In this document: positions 42,075 through 53,666 of the stretch, one piece after another
How the letters are laid out: every line of letters begins with the position of its first letter
Position numbering within the stretch: position 1 is the stretch's first letter
Assembly: GCA_029851415.1 (NCBI GenBank)
Contig: CM056742.1
Location: forward strand, 59,422,454-59,486,453
Reading direction: 5' to 3'
Source of the DNA: Eretmocerus hayati
Taxonomy: Eukaryota > Arthropoda > Insecta > Hymenoptera > Aphelinidae
DNA: 64,000 nt
Translations under genes and position numbers: made by a program
Notes under the pieces: generated by a model
Databases searched by the model: none
What the model saw: only the letters and a program-made list of their open reading frames with translations
Told to the model about the DNA's origin: nothing

Positions 42075-42262
42075 AAGGTGGTTAGGCGGCGGAATCTGTC
42101 TCAAGGTCTTTTGGATCCGTCGTTAGACACCGGACTGGTTCAGCTCACGCGGACTACGTATAGTCTACGCAGGCCATACCAGGCGTGACACGGGTTTGGG
42201 TGGGGCCCAAAAAGTGGGCCGAGCCGTGTGAAATCCCTCTCCCCTTGATGTTCGATACCTAG
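42075..42262 (-). mobile_element. Short A-tailed element, diverged third copy
   Basis: Matches 26249-26437 with many changes. The central stem is kept although its loop differs (GGCCCA-AAAAG-TGGGCC). It lies directly after the LINE tail and a TCTTTCTTTC stretch; no A-tail remains. Similarity stops at GATACCTAG. Confidence 0.6.
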
Positions 42263-43440
42263 TAGGCTAGCGAGAAGTGGCCAAAAAGTCGCTCCGTTAA
42301 CGGAATAGCGACCACGGACGACCTACTCGCTAGGAAAGGTCGTACTTTCTGTTTTCGAGGGTGCTGAATACGAATATGAACTTCGTTTTTCTTTAAAATG
42401 GGAGGAACCATGTCGCAATTAATATTTTGAGTGAAAATGAACAATTGGAGATTCTCAAAATTTTCGTGTTGACCTCGCTTGATGTTCGAGGTGGATGACT
42501 ATATCTCTCTGGAATTCTGGAAGTTCCATTTTGAACGCATTCGGAAGGCATCAAAACTAGTTTGGAGTCTGCGAAGCATTTCCCGCCTCCTTGAGAAATT
42601 TTTGAAAAATTTTTCTCTGGAATCGTCATATTCATCTTCAGGAGCAAAAGTTGAGTGAGAAAATTCGCAGAATCGCATCCTCTCCTATACGATTTCAAAG
42701 TTGATGACCTCAAGAATTCATTCGCATAGTTCTCAGATCGGGATATTCAACAAGGGAAAACTGTCACGACTTTTGATACGAAGGCTCCGCCGAACGATAC
42801 TAGCGTAGGCCTAGTGTAATGACTTTTGAGCGTGTTACTCGTACTTTTAAGACATGTCTTGATAATAAGTGAGGTTTTCTCATCCGCTGAATCGATCCCG
42901 CTGGGTATTCTACTGGGAAACCGTAGCGTTTGATTGTTGATAACAATTTTTATTGCAGAATTACAATTCTTGGCAATTATTGCGAAAAATACTCACTTTT
43001 GCGGGGAAACACAGGAGATCAAAGTTATAGATCTTGAAATTTCCTACAGATTGAGTCTTCACAACTTTCCCGGGAAAGAAGTCCGAGCCGAGAAAAGCGT
43101 GGAAACGCTTATGCTCGTACATGATATGGGCTGGTACGGGTCGAGTAATACAGCGCTATGGGATTCGGAAGCGCCGTAACGAATCTCAACTATGGCCAAA
43201 TAATCAAAATCATTCTCATGAGACACAAAAACACTTGAAATGCTTGTTGCTATACGCTACGCTATATAAGGACATTGCTACGGTTAGTTCATGGAGATCA
43301 AAAATCAGATATCCTAGTATCACGGTATGCGAAAGCGATCACCTTGTGAGGAGGTAAATCGACACACGCGCTGAAATTGTTTGATGAGATATGAGCAGCT
43401 GAAGAAGTGGAAAGAGCGCGAAGAAAGAGAGAGAGAGGGA
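42263..43440. other. Unassigned DNA
   Basis: No convincing gene or known repeat seen. Scattered short frames only. Confidence 0.4.
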
Positions 43441-43803
43441 AAGATCAGCTGTCATCACCGGTGCCGTCGTCGTCGTCGTCGTTGATGGTCTGCTTGTCAC
43501 GAGCTGTCGAGAGGAATAGCCTTAATTCGACGGGCGATGTAGATATCCGCGCGTGAGAATGTGTGTGCATGTGAGTGTATAGCACGACCGGCCCCGGTCG
43601 TCGGCCACGTGCGAGAAGTGGAGAGTGTGCTCCAGGTGTGCAGCGTAGCCGAGGAGCCGATCCAACCAAGCCCTGGTCGGTGAGATATGTGGCGCAGCGT
43701 ATATGGGGATATGTCGGTTAGGATGCGAGGCTCCGGTCCGGGTTGCGATGTGGTGAGTCTCTCTCTCCCCCCCCCCCTAGAGCATTCTCTCTCTCTCTCT
43801 CTC
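43441..43803. other. GC-rich, CpG-containing stretch with donor-like site
   Basis: Contains (GTC)n near 43465, CpG-rich sequence to about 43740, GATGTG/GTGAGT (donor-like, about 43754) and then C-run and (TC)n. It could be a promoter or first exon of a host gene on the plus strand, but no protein evidence supports this. Confidence 0.2.
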
Positions 43804-45358
43804 GTGCGTTGAATAGGATCATAATTAATGCGTAATGAACGCGTGATATTCGTATGTCTTCTGTATGAATCAAATCAACTTTTGTTCAGGATCAATAAAG
43901 TGTTCGAAGGTTACGGAGGAGTAACCCACAGTCAATCTAGAATATCGTGTTCGAGTTCAAGTCATTATTAGTTATATATGGGCGTTTCTCTGGAACTTTT
44001 ACACCGGCTGGAACACAGCTATGGATGATGATATAAGAGAACAATCAAATCTATCAGCCCCAATCGAAATGGAAATATCATCATTCGAGTCTCAATATGA
44101 GATATGTTGGGCCTCTGTATGATCAGAAAAAGTTGATTCGTTCTAGCTGACTCAAAGAGAGAAAATGTGGGAAAAATCCTGTGGAAATACTTGGTACTAT
44201 CGTGCAGTCTTACGGATATTCTGGTGATGCCGCGCTGTTTTTCGGGTTGATTCAAGCTGCATTTGGTGGAGGATATATTGAAGAAAAATGGCCCCAAAAC
44301 GCGATGGTGTGCTACCAATTCAGCCAAAACTGTATGACTTCGAAAGTTGGGGATAAAAAATCAATCATGTCTCGTTCAATTCAAAGATGATTACGCCAAG
44401 CTCCTGCCGTGACTCTGAATGCAGTTTTTGGAATGCGTATCTAAAATAGATGCAATTGCGAATATTTTGCGACGAGTCTCATGTTGGTGCGATATTTCTG
44501 TCTAGAATACGACCGTTCTGGAGTGAAATAGAAAAAACGTGACTCACGAAAAAAATTCAGTTTTTCTCATCCCACATTGGCAGTTCGAGCTCCATGTTGA
44601 TAAAACCAATTGTGATCGGATACCCTGACCTTACGAAGCTGCAAAAAGCCCAAGGCATTCGTTGAAATTGTCAATTTTACCCAATAATTGCTTAGAAAAT
44701 TCTGGAAAATCGGCGGTTTGTTAAATATTGTGCTTCGAAATTCTGTGTCACGCGTTTCACGCGTAAGTTTCGGAGCGAAGAAGCTCGTTAGCCTTCGTAA
44801 AAACGTTGCGTAAAATGAAAAAGAGCACAGTAATTAAAATCCACCCCAAAAATTGAGCCTAAAGTTTTGAAATATATCACACTGTGAATTTTCGATTGGA
44901 ATTCTTTCTAAAATCTTTGAATAAAAGTCAAATGTTGAGCGATATAAAATGTGCAGAAAGCGCGCCAAGGCCAAATTAGCCAGCGAGAGTTAGACTCAAG
45001 TACCTCACGCGTTAACATAAGATCGCGTGATGTGGATATATAGCAAGCTCCGTAAGCGTCAACACGATTCGACGGCAGGTTTTTTTTCTATCGGAGAAGA
45101 ATGACAATTTTTTGAATTCCCAACAGTCAAATAGAGACATCATGAAATTTAACAGACGAATATGGTTAATGCAAATATAGATATAGTATTTCAAGTTTTG
45201 CCTCGACCAGTTTTGACGCTCACGTCTGACCAATTTTTTTATGATATGAGAATATTTTTTACGATAGAATAATGGATATTTGCAGCGTGATTTTTACACT
45301 TGTATGATGTTAAGAATATATTTCGAATAGAAACTTCTGAATTCTGGCCCGTCTGAAT
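43804..45358. other. Unassigned DNA
   Basis: No gene recognised. Short frames show no domain. AT-rich, with a CACGCGTTTCACGCGT near-repeat at about 44750. Confidence 0.4.
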
Positions 45359-46596
45359 AAAGGACCCCGCCATAAATGATAGGATTTTGGCTTTCAGCGA
45401 ATTTGACTGAATCGGCGATCAATCGATAGAGCTCGAAGAGCAGAACAAAAGTCTCTATTACCGTTAAGTCCGAAAAATTCTTGTTCTCGAGTGATTTGAA
45501 CGCAAAGTCGCCGATTTTACCGAGATAAAATAGGGTTATAGCACCTTTCGAACAATAACATACGTTCCAATCCGCTTGGCTTTTTTGGCATTTTACGGCT
45601 GAGTAAGACAGCAGTCCAAGAATCTTTGCATTGCACGCAAGTCAATAATTCTCTCAAGAGAATAACAGAACACCGGACTCCTCAAAAGATATTAATAGAA
45701 GTAAGAAGAATAGCACAACCCTACGTCAAAATGTAACTTGACTTCTGAAAACGATTTCGAGAGTTTTTGAGACATTTATTCTTTGAGGAAAAAGAATTTG
45801 ATGCTTTGCGAGTTTCAACCAGAATGATCTTTAAACCCGAAAAGAATCAAAGAGATTCTCGTGATCTTGGCCGACATAAAGTTGGGCCTCATTCGATCTT
45901 CTCATGCTCGAGGAGCCGGGTGCAATATGGTGTGAAATCCAATCGCCATCCAAAAATCGAAACAAAAATCTCTGAGGATCCATAGGGAATTTTCCTCGAT
46001 GTTCTGTGGGAGCCCCTCCCCCCCCCCCCTCCACCTTCTTGCAAACTAAAAAAGTATGAATCTCGTGACTTTCAACGATATACAGTGCAGAGAAAAACGC
46101 ATCCTCATGTAGAGACGTGAACTCTGAATATTGGATGTATCTCGCTAATGTGAAACACATCATATGCATTTGCCTTGATGATCTACTACATCCCGATTCC
46201 CACTGTCCGCATTTGAATTATCGAGATCTTCCTAAGCGTTTCAATTTTGTAGGTATTGAAATATCCCGCGAGAGTGACAGCAGTGCAAGATTTTTTTGAA
46301 AGGATTATTGAATCGCATGTAATGCAAAGATCCTTAAATGCATCAGTTTTACCCAGCCGTAAAATACTGAGCAAGCCAAGCGGATTGGAACGTATGTTAT
46401 TGTTCGAAAGGTGCCATAACCCTATTTTATCTCGGTAAAATCGCCAACTTTGCGACCAAATCACTCGAGAACAAGAATTTTTCGGGCTCAACGGTGATAG
46501 AGACTTTTGCTCAGCTCTTCGAGTTCTATCGATTGATTGACGATTCAGTCAAATCCGCTGAAAGCCAAAATCCTATCATTTATGGCGGGGTCCTTT
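45359..46596. mobile_element. Second foldback element (about 290-bp inverted arms)
   Basis: AAAGGACCCCGCCATAAATG opens the left end and its exact reverse complement closes the right end. Arms 45359-45655 and 46300-46596 pair over about 290 bases with indels. No transposase frame is in the loop, which contains a 10-base C run near 46018. No clear target duplication. The gag remnant begins 33 bases downstream. Confidence 0.75.
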
Positions 46597-46628
46597 CTTT
46601 TGAGTGACATTTTAGCTAAATTCGGAAA

Positions 46629-49110
46629 ATGGCTGGTCTCATTCAGATAGCCACGTCTTGGACGATTTTATTAATAATATTGATGAAGAAACGTTAGATG
46701 AGGCATTGGGTGAACTCTTGCTCTCTCGCGAGGGAACATTTAGAGCTCGAATAGAACGGTTGCGTAGACGCGTTTGCGGTGGATATAACGAGATAGATTT
46801 TGATCAATATTTATTGATGGATCTGGCTGAATTAGAAGTCGCGCGAATGTAGGCGTTGCCGAGATTTCTACGCAAGACCACACAGACAGCCCAGGAAAGG
46901 CGTTCAACTCTCAATAGATATGAGGAGGACGACATTTTTGCGAACAATATAAACGATGAAAATGTGACTAGGCGCAATCATCGAGTGCAAAGAAGCTCAT
47001 TACGCGATGAATTAGCGAATGTGCAAGCGGATGCACAACGGCGATCGGCGTTAACCCAAAATGAGGCGCATCCAGAAATAAAAAAATCTAGCGAACCACC
47101 AACAAAATTCATCACATTGCGAGATAAGAACGGCAGATTATATGAGATCCCAATACAAATCGCGGATGATTGGAAAAATTCGTCAGACCGCGAAAGTGCT
47201 GAAAATCAAATCATACACGAGAATATTCTGGATCAGACGGTGCGTTCTCAGCGAGAGCGAGCGCGCCGTTACAAACAAATACCCAACGGCAAGCAAAAGA
47301 GCCAAGCGCCGAGCCACACAACAACACGCACACAGCTACAGATTCAAACAGATCCAAACGGCGTAGTCAAATTTTACGCGAGCAATTACAGCAAGCATTA
47401 TGAGAGGAAGAATATGAATCGTGCGGCGTTAGAAATAAATCGTATAAAGGTCATGAAATGGGGCAAATTGAGGATGATGAGTGAATCTTTTCTAGCAATA
47501 GTGAGAATGAAATTTCTCAGAATCAAGGGGAGAATCCGAGGCCCTCTTCGCCAAGACTCAGCGGCCATTCGCGTGTGAGTTGGGCAGCGGATGTTAATCA
47601 GGCAACGCAGGCAAATAATACACAATCAACACACACAGCACGTTCAGATTTTCACACGCATACACAGAGTAGAAACGATAAGAATACAGCTGAGACGAGA
47701 TATTTCACGCGGATAGTGAAATCGTGGAACCTTAGATTCTCAGGCTTAGCAAATCAGAGTTTGGAAGAATTTTTGATCAAAGTCGATGAACACAAAATGG
47801 TGGCTGGCATATCCGAGCATGATATTTTGCGCGGAGTAGCAGTGTTGTTGAGCGGCCCAGCGTTGAATTCGTATCGATTACGCGGTAGTAGCTGGCAATC
47901 TTGGAAAGATGCGGTTACTTGTTTTTGCGCGCATTACTAGGACGAAAAATATTCAGAACGGTTGGCAGACGAAGCACGCGCGCCATTACAAAAAGACGAC
48001 GAGCCAGTTCATGTATACATCACAGCAATGAGTCTGATTTTCAACAAGATGCCAGAACCTCCACCAGAGTCAAAACAGGTGGAACCAATTTATTATAATA
48101 TGAGAAAAGATTTTTACCCTTTGATGCGTCGATATTCGCACGCGGGTATTGAGAAATTTTCCAGACAAGCTACCAAGCTTGGGATAGCTTTTGATGCTGG
48201 CGAAAATCAAGCACTCATTCAGGGTAATGAGAAAGATGATGAAAAGTCAAGTTCGCAAAAGCCTGAGAATTCGGATCAAAATTCAAAAGAGAGTCAAAAA
48301 TTCAAGTCAAGATAAGGAGAAAAAATCTGAATCCGAAAAAGAGACGATAGATTCAGCAACTGTCGAAGTAACAACTATGGCAGACGTTGCAAAGATGATG
48401 AATATTCAAATTCAGAAATGACGAGCAGAACTCTTATCTTACCGAAGCCGAACGGTCAGAACGCGAACCAGAGTAATGACGCGCAAAATCCAAATCAAAA
48501 TAACGTGCAAGGTCGAAACAGAAGTTGACGTAGAGACCGAGACGATCGGGGAGGCAATAACAACAACAACGGTAACGGTGGTGACGGCCAGCAACAGAGT
48601 GCTCAAGCGGAGCCACCACCTCAAAATTTCCAAAATAATTATGCTCAGCCAAATTTCCAGACGCGCGGATTTTGCGCGAATAATGGTCAGAATCAAGGTC
48701 AAAATAATCAGTATCAAAATCAAAATAGAGGTTACAATGGCAATTACAATGGTAATTACCAGAATAATTATCAAAGAGGAGGTTATGGGGGGAATCGAGG
48801 AGGTGGTTATCGCGGAAGTTACCGTGGTAGAGGTTCTGGTGGATATTATAATAATGGGTATCATAATCATCACCAGAATCAGAGTCAACCATCACAAATA
48901 CAACAAAATGCTCCAATAAATTCGGTGAATTTGCAAGAAAACGCGCCCGCGGTGACCATCAGTCGATGCGGGAAACGCGAAACCAGCGGCGTAAATGAGA
49001 CCAGTGCGTTAGGTACGTCCAAACAGGTTTCAAAGTTTGCGAAGCCAGTAAGTCACAATCTCAAGAAAATGCGAATACTTTTCAAGTTGACGTGACTAAG
49101 ATTTTTAGAG
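46629..49110 (+). pseudogene. gag: Decayed Ty3/gypsy-type Gag with RGG/Asn-rich tail
   Basis: Capsid-type sequence in several frames. The N-terminal frame (to 47395) has TAG at 46850-46852. From about 47400 the matching sequence is in another frame, with TGA near 47487. The capsid core at 47700-48110 reads LRFSGLANQSLEEFLIKV, GVAVLLSGPALNSYR and YITAMSLIFNKMP, typical of gypsy Gag, with TAG at 47938-47940. From about 48450 a Gln/Asn/Gly/Tyr/Arg-rich stretch (RGGYGGNRGGG) follows with no zinc knuckle seen. Protease and pol are missing. No LTR found. At least four lesions. Confidence 0.6.
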
Positions 49111-51469
49111 TTCCTGATACGACAAAACTGACAGATTCTAATAGGCCAAAGGCCAAAATGTGTCATTCTTGCTGTCGTGCAGTGTCAAGAATTGGTCTTC
49201 AAAAATATCTGGAGAATTTAGAATTTGATCCTGAAGAAGAATGAGTGCCAGTATCAATCTACATTTCAGCAGTGTATTGACTTTCAGTTTCCTCAATACT
49301 TCAGACAGCAGACTCAACACTGAAGCTATAAATTGTACGTCTCAAAGAAAAGTTCATCATAAACCACTCTAGTTGAAAAAGAGTGAGTCCAACAAAATAT
49401 CCTCCGTGTTGCTTTTCGTGTCTCAATTAAAACCTGTTAATGTTCAATACATCAGAAGAGATAGTCTCTCACATTTAGATGTTGTGAGACAGGTCAGTCC
49501 AATCGACGACTGGCCAAGAACAGTTGTGATAAATAAGTACTGATTGCTGGTGCTGCTCTGGTTACTTTTGAATAACATCCCTTTACTGCGTAATACTTTC
49601 ATCTAAAAGTCTCAGCTAGACTCTAACTCATATGGTACACGGATTCTTTTTTCTAGGCGTGTGCCACTCACACTCTTGCCATATTCTTTGAGAGCATGGT
49701 AGCATAGGTTGATTTCTGATTAGAATTAGAAAAATGTACAGGGTTCATCTGTTCTATCGAGAGTATTATATGGAGGAAGGAAAGCACATTTACGCTCTTG
49801 GTGGAAATTCGTGAGTTCAAATTGAAAGATTAGTGGTTAAGAAGTCAATCACTAAACAAACTGGATCCATACAACTATCAGGATGTACTTTGAGGATCAT
49901 TTTATCACAGATCTGAACAGACATCACATAATGTTATTGAACCATCATTCCCGTCAGAATGAGTTAGCACGGATTGCTCCAACTTCTTGATGTAGTACGA
50001 ATTACCAATGCCCTAGATGGGATGTGTTTTAGTTTTTGGTTCTTGAAAAATATTGGGCAACAGATGCAGTGTCATAATTCTTTGTTTCATTCATCAATTA
50101 ATTATCAATTATTCATTCTGACACTTAGCATCCTTTCTTGCTGAAGAGTGGACGAACCAACTCATGTGTGGAATTTCCCCAATCTAGGAGTTCCCCATGA
50201 TCCAAAGATGTTCTCTTGTAAGCACCATCACAAGTGAGTTAGGAGTCTTCGCATCAACTCAAGTCAATTTCATGAACTAATTCCAAGTCTTGCTATGGAA
50301 AATACAAAGTTGTACTTCTCCAGATTTTTCTTCACTCGTGATCAAAAAATATTCATATTGGAATTAAGCACACTAGTGTTGATTAGAAGGATGATTTTTA
50401 TGGATGAAATACATAGAATTTTTTTCTGTTTTTCCACGTGCTACTATTTACAGCATATTCTTCAAACTGAGAATATTTAGTCATTACCTTAGCCAAGTGT
50501 TGAGATCTCCCCCCCCCCCCCCCCCACTCCTCTCTTCCCAAAAGTCTAACTTGGAGAGTATGGCCATCCTTTCCCTCTGAAATAATTTTATCTGGGATCA
50601 AAATATGAATTTCAATTCTTGAGAGTCATGAGATCAGGGGGAACATGTCGAGTAACTATTTGGCCGAAACTAAACTTGGAATGAATGAAAAGAGAATGGA
50701 AAATACTAATTTCAACTTTTAAGGCGAGGCCGTAGTCTGCGGCCATTTTGAAAAAGCTAGGGGAGATTGACCGAATCCGTTCTGTGAATATCTCGAGTTT
50801 TACTTGACCAAATCCCTTCATATTTTGTATGCATCAACAAAATGCATGTGAGGATTGCGCTATGGAACGAAATCCCACAAAAGTAGAAAAAGAAACTTCC
50901 ATGATAAGCGCTGGACAGATGTCGTCTGCTCCTGTGATAAAGCATGCTGTTATACTTCATTCTATAATTTTGTGATCAGCTCGTTTATTCTCACTTTCAC
51001 TCCATAGCGCATTTCTCTCAAGTTCGTAGATGACACTGAGACCCTTATTTGTTGATAATTCTCTATAAAACTTGAGATAAATCCAGAACGGCGATGAGTT
51101 ATACACGATGACAGCCATAATTTTACGTTTCTTCAAAGTGGTCAGACTGATCAGCGATTCAGCGGGCGCGAGGCGGGACATCAGCAAAACCGTCTGCTTC
51201 GATCATGCACGTATTCCCGTGTGTTGTCATCGCAGATGAGATATGTTGTGAGACTTGTAAGCCGCGACTTCCCGGTGGAAAGCGACGGCCCAGGTGATGA
51301 CATTATATGTCATCATCGACCGGACCCGGGTCCTTTGTCGCGCGAGGTTTCTGCGATCAGGCATGGTGGTGAATCTGATAGCCGTCCGCTGCGACATGCA
51401 TCTTTTTGCATCTATTGGCAGAGAGCTCAGTGCAACATCGACTTTGCAAATTCACGTGCAACAGCCCTT
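49111..51469. other. Unassigned DNA with a poly-C run
   Basis: No gene recognised. A 16-base C run lies at about 50511-50526. Short frames have no domains. Confidence 0.4.
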
Positions 51470-52660
51470 GAACAAATACAGAATGTAACTGTTCTGTTTG
51501 GGCCTCTAAACCAGTTCTAGTTATTCTAATGACTCTACTCAATGTTCCAGTTCCAATACCCCAGAATACTTGGTGAAAATAACGTATCCGGGTCACTCTG
51601 AGACATGAAGTCAGTCTTGGAATATTGAATTGAAATTCAAATCAGGTCTGCTAAGATCCCTGCATTTCAGAGGGATAATTTCATGTTCACTTATCTGAAT
51701 CCGTTGGAAATTACTTGAGTTCTAAAGGTTCCGTGAACAAAACTTAGAAAGTTAGTTTATGAATTTTGTTGTCCTCAAGATGTATTGAACAAATGCAGAA
51801 TGTAATTGTTCTGTTTGGGCCTCTAAACCAGTTCTGGTTATTCTCATGGTTCTGATCAAGGTTCCAGTTTCAATATCCTAGAATAGTTGGTAAAAATAAC
51901 GTATCCGGGTCACTTTGAGAGACAAAGTTAGTCTTGGAATATTGAATTGGAGTTCAAATCATGTCTGCTAAGATCCCTGTTGTCCAAAGGGATGATTTCG
52001 TGTTTAGTTATCTGAATCCGTTGGGAATTACTTGAGTTCTAAAGGTTTCGTGAAAAAAAGTTAGAGAGTTAGTATATGAATTTCATTGTACTCAAGATGA
52101 ACTGAACAAATACAGACAGTGAGTGTTTTGTTTGGGCCTCTAAACCAGTTCTGATCATTGTAATGATTCTAATCACGGATCCAGTTTCAATATCCTAGAA
52201 TACTTGGTGAAAATGGCGCATACAGGTCATTTTGAGAGACAAAGTCAGTTTCGGAATATTGGATTGGAGTTCATATCATGTCTGCTAAGATCCCTGTATT
52301 TCAGAGGGATGATTCCATATTCAGTTATTTGAATCTGTTGAAATTTGGTTGAGTTCTAAAGGTTTTGTGACCAAAAGTTAGAGAGTTAGTCTGTGAATTT
52401 CATTCTACTCAAGATGAATTGAACAAATACAGGATGTAAGTGTTTTGTTTGGGCCTCTAAACCAGTTCTGATAATTCTGATAGTTCGAATCAAGGTTTCA
52501 GTTTCAATATCTTAGAATACTTGGTTAAAATGACGCATACGGGTCATTTCCAGAGATAAAGTCAGTCTTGGAATATTGAATTGGAGTCCAAATCATATCT
52601 GCAAAGATCCCTGTATTCCAGAGGGATGATTCCATATCCAAACTTTGGGATCAGTTGAGT
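51470..52660. repeat. 317-bp satellite, nearly four copies
   Basis: GTTTGGGCCTCTAAACCAGT starts at 51496, 51813, 52130 and 52447, an exact 317-base spacing. Units share TTGGAATATTG, TCTGCTAAGATCCCTG and GAGTTCTAAAGG blocks with moderate divergence. The last unit breaks down after about 52630. Confidence 0.92.
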
Positions 52661-53500
52661 TTTGATAAATTTATATCTTCTGAAGTACTCCTAAAATTGA
52701 AAATTGGGGTCTCTGATAATACTTATATTTCAAAAGTTCATGATCAGTGGCTTTTTGTCCATTCAAATTTAATCATCAAGTGATATGAATTGCATCTGAT
52801 TGCATCTGTGGTTTCCACTATAGGTACACATTATTTCCAAAGCCCCTAATTTATGTGAGAGGGCACAATGTCAAGACCTCTGATATTAGTGTGCGAGAGG
52901 GATACAATATATACATTAGGGTGACACTTATTTTCCGACCCCCCCCCCGGGATCCCTCGCGCTCGTGCGGATATTTCAATTTCAAGATAAAACTAGATCG
53001 ATGAAATTTTTTTCAGATTTTTAGAGGTAGCCTATATAGTGCCCATTTTGACATACATTTTCGATTTTTTTGCAGTTTTGAGACGTTTTTCGACTCGTCA
53101 GTTTTACTTGGCAAGCACTTGCAATACAAGAAGAATGAAGCGAACCGAGCTGAATAACATTGATTGGGATGGTCTTAGGAAACTCTTAACGACGGTTAGT
53201 TTTAGTTTGATTCAAGGGTCAGAACGGCAGAAATACAGTCCTAAAATCACTTTTCATCGCAGTTTTCGAGTTCTCCTGCGCATGCGTGATTTTCTACGGT
53301 TTTGATAACTTTTTTAATCGATAGCCCGTGCGATTTCCTTTGGAATGACCACTGCCAAAAGTCAATTCGATGCTATGGGACCGGAGTAGTAAATCATTTT
53401 GGATGAGGTGAAGTCCAAGATCGAAATCAGTGCAAATTGGTTGAGATCGCTTGCGATGCTTTTCATTTTGTCCAGCGTGTTTCTCGGGTTTCCCTGCGTC
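52661..53500. other. Unassigned DNA
   Basis: No gene recognised. Contains a C run at about 52940. A frame at 53039-53305 has no domain. Confidence 0.35.
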
Positions 53501-53502
53501 GA

Positions 53503-53585
53503 ATATATATATATTATATATTCATACAGAATATATATATATTATATATTATTATATGGTCGAATATATATATATATTATATATT
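53503..53585. repeat. AT microsatellite with TATATTCG units
   Basis: Three palindromic ATATATATATTATATATTC-like blocks directly left of the TTACGTAA array. Confidence 0.85.
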
Positions 53586-53586
53586 C

Positions 53587-53666
53587 GTTACGTAACTAAA
53601 ATTGGCGTTACGTAATTGGGATTGAAGTTACGTAACGTATGGGAAAGTTACGTAACCTAGTGCAGC
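53587..53666. promoter_or_regulatory. Four TTACGTAA palindromes at exact 20-bp spacing
   Basis: GTTACGTAA starts at 53587, 53607, 53627 and 53647. The 11 bases between sites differ from unit to unit, so the palindrome and its spacing are kept better than the rest. TTACGTAA is a consensus for PAR-type/E4BP4-like bZIP dimers. Whether this is a control array or a decayed 20-bp minisatellite cannot be told. Confidence 0.6.

Noticed and set aside
43445..43669. Minus-strand 74-codon frame with poly-Asp
   Set aside because: The Asp run is a translated GTC repeat; composition looks like CpG-rich non-coding DNA.
46018..46030. Poly-C runs here and near 43768, 50511 and 52940 as signals
   Set aside because: Simple homopolymers with no shared flanks; could also be assembly noise.
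48434..48919. Three long overlapping frames on both strands
   Set aside because: All come from the same low-complexity CAA/AAT/GGT-rich sequence of the Gag tail; only the reading with RGG motifs makes sense.
53039..53305. 88-codon frame as a gene
   Set aside because: No domain, no supporting context, next to microsatellite DNA.
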